Shown here piece by piece: positions 12,982 to 14,489 of a stretch of 14,489 nt of DNA (positions are counted from its first letter, which is position 1; every line of letters starts with the position of its first letter). Under the pieces are notes generated by a model. The model saw only the letters and a list, made by a program, of their open reading frames with translations. It had not been told where the DNA came from and did not search any database. Source of the stretch: an uncultured Collinsella sp. (GTDB lineage Bacteria; Actinomycetota; Coriobacteriia; Coriobacteriales; Coriobacteriaceae); contig CABSNH010000028.1 of the NCBI GenBank assembly GCA_902478985.1, forward strand, positions 1 to 14,489. The letters run 5' to 3'. A program made the translations under genes and the position numbers.

Positions 12982-13035
12982 TTGTCAAATCAGCAAAACG
13001 AACGTACTTTAAAGATGACCGCTCCGGTGGTCATC
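12982..13035 (+). promoter_or_regulatory. Possible promoter and leader hairpin for the gene at 13353
   Basis: TTGTCA (12982-12987), 17-base spacer, TACTTT (13005-13010). The start would fall at about 13017, inside a hairpin GATGACC (13014-13020), loop of 8, GGTCATC (13029-13035). The -35 is good and the -10 poor. The palindrome at the start point could instead be an operator. Confidence 0.35.
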
Positions 13036-13270
13036 GTTTGATCGAGCATATTCAGTTTCAGTTTTCAGCGTGTAAGAGAAAGAAGATCGGCAAAGTACAA
13101 CCCCAAACGCAATGACAACTTAATGAGGTAACTGCCACATGTGAGGCGCCCAGGGCATTGCTGTCTCGATTTTGAGCACGATGCCTTCCGCCTTGCATGG
13201 GCCGTTCCATCCCGCCCCTGCAGCAACTGCCTCACGGGCTCATTGAAAACCGCATAGCACCCCAACGTCA

Positions 13271-13320
13271 GCACATCACCCACGGCAAGCACATCACTCA
13301 CGACAACCAACACATCAACA
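13271..13320 (+). repeat. Short degenerate tandem repeat, 18-base period, C/A-rich
   Basis: GCACATCACCCACG (13271-13284) recurs as GCACATCACTCACG (13289-13302), one mismatch, followed by a weaker third copy near 13309-13320. The period equals six codons. If read in the frame of the downstream gene it encodes His/Thr-rich sequence (QHITHG, KHITHD), but no ribosome site supports translation there. Confidence 0.5.
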
Positions 13321-13352
13321 AACAGCACGAACATCAACCGATTGGAGAAGCT

Positions 13353-14243
13353 ATGACAAACCACCACGCTGAAGACGGCGATAAGAAAAGCATTCTGGAT
13401 GCCCGCATTGAGCGAGCATATGCAAACGAATATGACGCCGCCTTTGCCGCCGCGACCATCAAGAACTACGCGTCGCTACCGCTCGCGACGATCTTGGCCG
13501 ACCACCCTCAACTGCTGAAACGCTGCACAAAGATCATGGGCGACCCCGACATTCGCAAGCTGACAGACCCCTATGCCCCAAAACGCGACAACGATTCGTA
13601 CGTTCTTACCGTAGGCTGCCTAGCCCATATGCTTACGGCGCTCGACACGAAACTCAAGCTCGAATGGGAACCCGACGAGCGTGATGAACTCGAAAGCAAG
13701 CGAAACACCCTGCGCACCGCACTGTTCCTTCCGTTGGACGGCCTCAAGCGCTGCAACGTTGAGCTCGATACACAGGCCCGGCAAAAGCCCGGCGCTGCGG
13801 GGCAGAAAACTCCAAGACCCCATGCGGCCATCGTCGACCGCAACCGATATAACCGCATGACCGCGCACTTTTCCGCCGAGGGAGCAGCCATAAGGACACT
13901 AATCGACCTGCTGTGTCTCCTGAGCGTCAACGAGCTATTTGAGGGCTATCTCGCCCTTGTTCCCGCGACGGCACCCAAGTCGGTAGCAAAGATCATCGAG
14001 ACCTGCAGACGCCAGTTTGAGCGCCATCGCAATGGCAGCGAGATGAACGCCAGCATCGCGCAGTACTACACGGCCCATTACAAAAAAGACGGATGCGCCC
14101 CTGTCGAGCATCAGCTGCGGCTCGCCTATACCACGCCCGTCGCAACGCTTCATCGCTTTGGAGCCCTTGGCGCTTGCGAGCCGCACGGACAGGCAGCCTG
14201 CCCCACAACCGAGCTCGATCTCAGGCTCGGACGAACCCTGTAG
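13353..14243 (+). CDS. Uncharacterised protein, 296 residues
   Basis: I do not recognise this protein. It starts MTNHHAEDGDKKSILDARIE, with TTGGAGA ending 5 bases before the ATG at 13353; the frame is open upstream to an ATG at 13197 that has no ribosome site. It is soluble, with no signal peptide or membrane span, mainly helical by composition, and rich in charged residues (DPYAPKRDND near 69-78, EWEPDERDELESKR near 103-116). A Pro/Lys linker (QARQKPGAAGQKTPRPH, about 140-156) divides it into two parts. The C-terminal part contains NRYNRMTAHFSAEGAAI and FEGYLALVP. Cysteines are scattered with no zinc pattern. The next gene, 63 bases on, begins like ClpP and may be a partner. Codon use looks like the rest of the window. 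Confidence 0.7.
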   Translation: MTNHHAEDGDKKSILDARIERAYANEYDAAFAAATIKNYASLPLATILADHPQLLKRCTKIMGDPDIRKLTDPYAPKRDNDSYVLTVGCLAHMLTALDTKLKLEWEPDERDELESKRNTLRTALFLPLDGLKRCNVELDTQARQKPGAAGQKTPRPHAAIVDRNRYNRMTAHFSAEGAAIRTLIDLLCLLSVNELFEGYLALVPATAPKSVAKIIETCRRQFERHRNGSEMNASIAQYYTAHYKKDGCAPVEHQLRLAYTTPVATLHRFGALGACEPHGQAACPTTELDLRLGRTL

Positions 14244-14306
14244 CCCGCCAGCCCCTCCGCGGGCAACAATCCTATTCCACAACACAACCAACAGAAAGGA
14301 GTCCTC

Positions 14307-14463
14307 ATGGACACCAATCATTCCCCCATCATCAGCCCCCTCACCATGCGTGAATCCGCCCGAGGTATCACGCTCACCAGCATTTACGATGAGATGCTCG
14401 CCCGTCGCGAGCTCTCCGTCATGGGAAACATCGAAACCCCGATGGCTCACGACCTATGCCAGC
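14307..14463 (+). CDS. ClpP-like serine protease homologue, first 52 codons, cut by contig end
   Basis: AAAGGAG lies 8 bases before the ATG. The segment TSIYDEMLARRELSVMGNIE and the following TPMAHDLCQ follow the pattern of the ClpP N-terminus (IYSRLLKERIIFLGGEIDDELANSIIAQ type). The catalytic Ser, His and Asp lie beyond the end and cannot be checked. Genuine sequence stops at about 14463; the apparent C-terminus after Cys-Gln is translated adapter. ClpP assignment is tentative; ClpP-fold relatives without protease function also exist. Confidence 0.5.
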
Positions 14464-14489
14464 CTGTCTCTTATACACATCTGACGCTG
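14464..14489 (+). other. Sequencing adapter (Nextera transposase adapter), not genomic
   Basis: CTGTCTCTTATACACATCT at 14464-14482 is the 19-base Tn5 mosaic end used in Nextera libraries; the following GACGCTG is the start of the read-1-side adapter. It lies at the very end of the window and interrupts an open reading frame, as expected for untrimmed reads at a contig end. Confidence 0.97.

Larger units (their letters stand above)
12750..13352. other. 603-bp intergenic region between divergent genes
   Basis: No supported gene. Contents: a short inverted repeat GTCCCG-N8-CGGGAC (12840-12859); an A/T-rich patch (about 12959-12980); a possible plus-strand promoter (12982-13010) with a hairpin at its start point; and a C/A-rich, G-poor stretch from about 13230 to 13345 with an 18-base repeat. 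The roughly 340-base leader before the gene at 13353 is unusually long. The C-rich, G-poor composition would suit Rho loading. Confidence 0.6.

Noticed and set aside
13271..13345. CRISPR-like repeat array
   Set aside because: The repeats are 14 bases with a 4-base gap, degenerate, two to three copies, with no spacer structure and no cas genes.
13065..13367. 100-codon minus-strand frame, hydrophobic N-terminus
   Set aside because: The hydrophobic look comes from reading the C/A-rich leader backwards (GT-rich codons); no ribosome site or family resemblance.

Overview
The window looks like chromosomal DNA of a gut Coriobacteriia, most likely Collinsella or a close relative. It is GC-rich, most genes have clear GGAGG-type ribosome binding sites, and it carries an Amadori-product (fructosyl-amino acid) catabolic operon; fructoselysine breakdown has been reported for Collinsella. 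This placement is inference from gene content. The window ends at a contig end: the last 26 bases are sequencing adapter, not genome.

Layout. (1) 1-756, minus: N-terminal half of the ABC-F translation factor EttA, cut by the window start. (2) 942-1917, minus: an SdpR/SdpI pair, an ArsR-type repressor translationally coupled to a membrane immunity-type protein, with a readable promoter and an overlapping inverted repeat. (3) 2004-2290: a compact and apparently unannotated unit facing away from sdpRI. It has a LexA-like box overlapping a promoter, a 28-residue single-span membrane peptide, a 5' untranslated region complementary to the 3' region in three nested blocks (one touching the ribosome binding site), and a convergent minus-strand promoter that could make an antisense RNA. 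It resembles a type I toxin-antitoxin or SOS-induced peptide module and is the most novel item here. (4) 2378-3972, plus: tcdA (tRNA t6A dehydratase) and a TatD-family metal hydrolase. (5) 3973-4251: a convergent intergenic space filled by a 231-bp element with perfect 30-bp inverted ends, an internal terminator hairpin, and a separate 13-bp GC-rich hairpin.

(6) 4252-11032, minus: the Amadori locus. In transcription order it has a GntR/UTRA regulator, then (own promoter, palindrome in the leader) a YfcC/DcuC-superfamily transporter, a YtcJ-like amidohydrolase with an altered metal-binding motif, a FrlC-like TIM-barrel epimerase, a FraB/FrlB-like SIS deglycase and a FrlD-like kinase. The expected route is uptake, possible amide hydrolysis or deacylation, isomerisation, 6-phosphorylation, and deglycation to glucose-6-phosphate plus an amino acid. 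The transporter class and the amidohydrolase are not part of the E. coli frl set, so the substrate may be a blocked or amide-bearing Amadori compound. (7) 11183-12749, minus: two HAD phosphatases, one beta-phosphoglucomutase-like and one Cof-type.

(8) 12750-14463: a 603-bp non-coding stretch with a possible promoter, a leader hairpin and a C/A-rich repeat, then a plus-strand gene of unknown function (296 residues) and the first 52 codons of a ClpP-like protein, interrupted by the adapter.

All similarity statements come from reading motifs and recalling family members; no database search was run. Promoters and RNA structures were found by eye.
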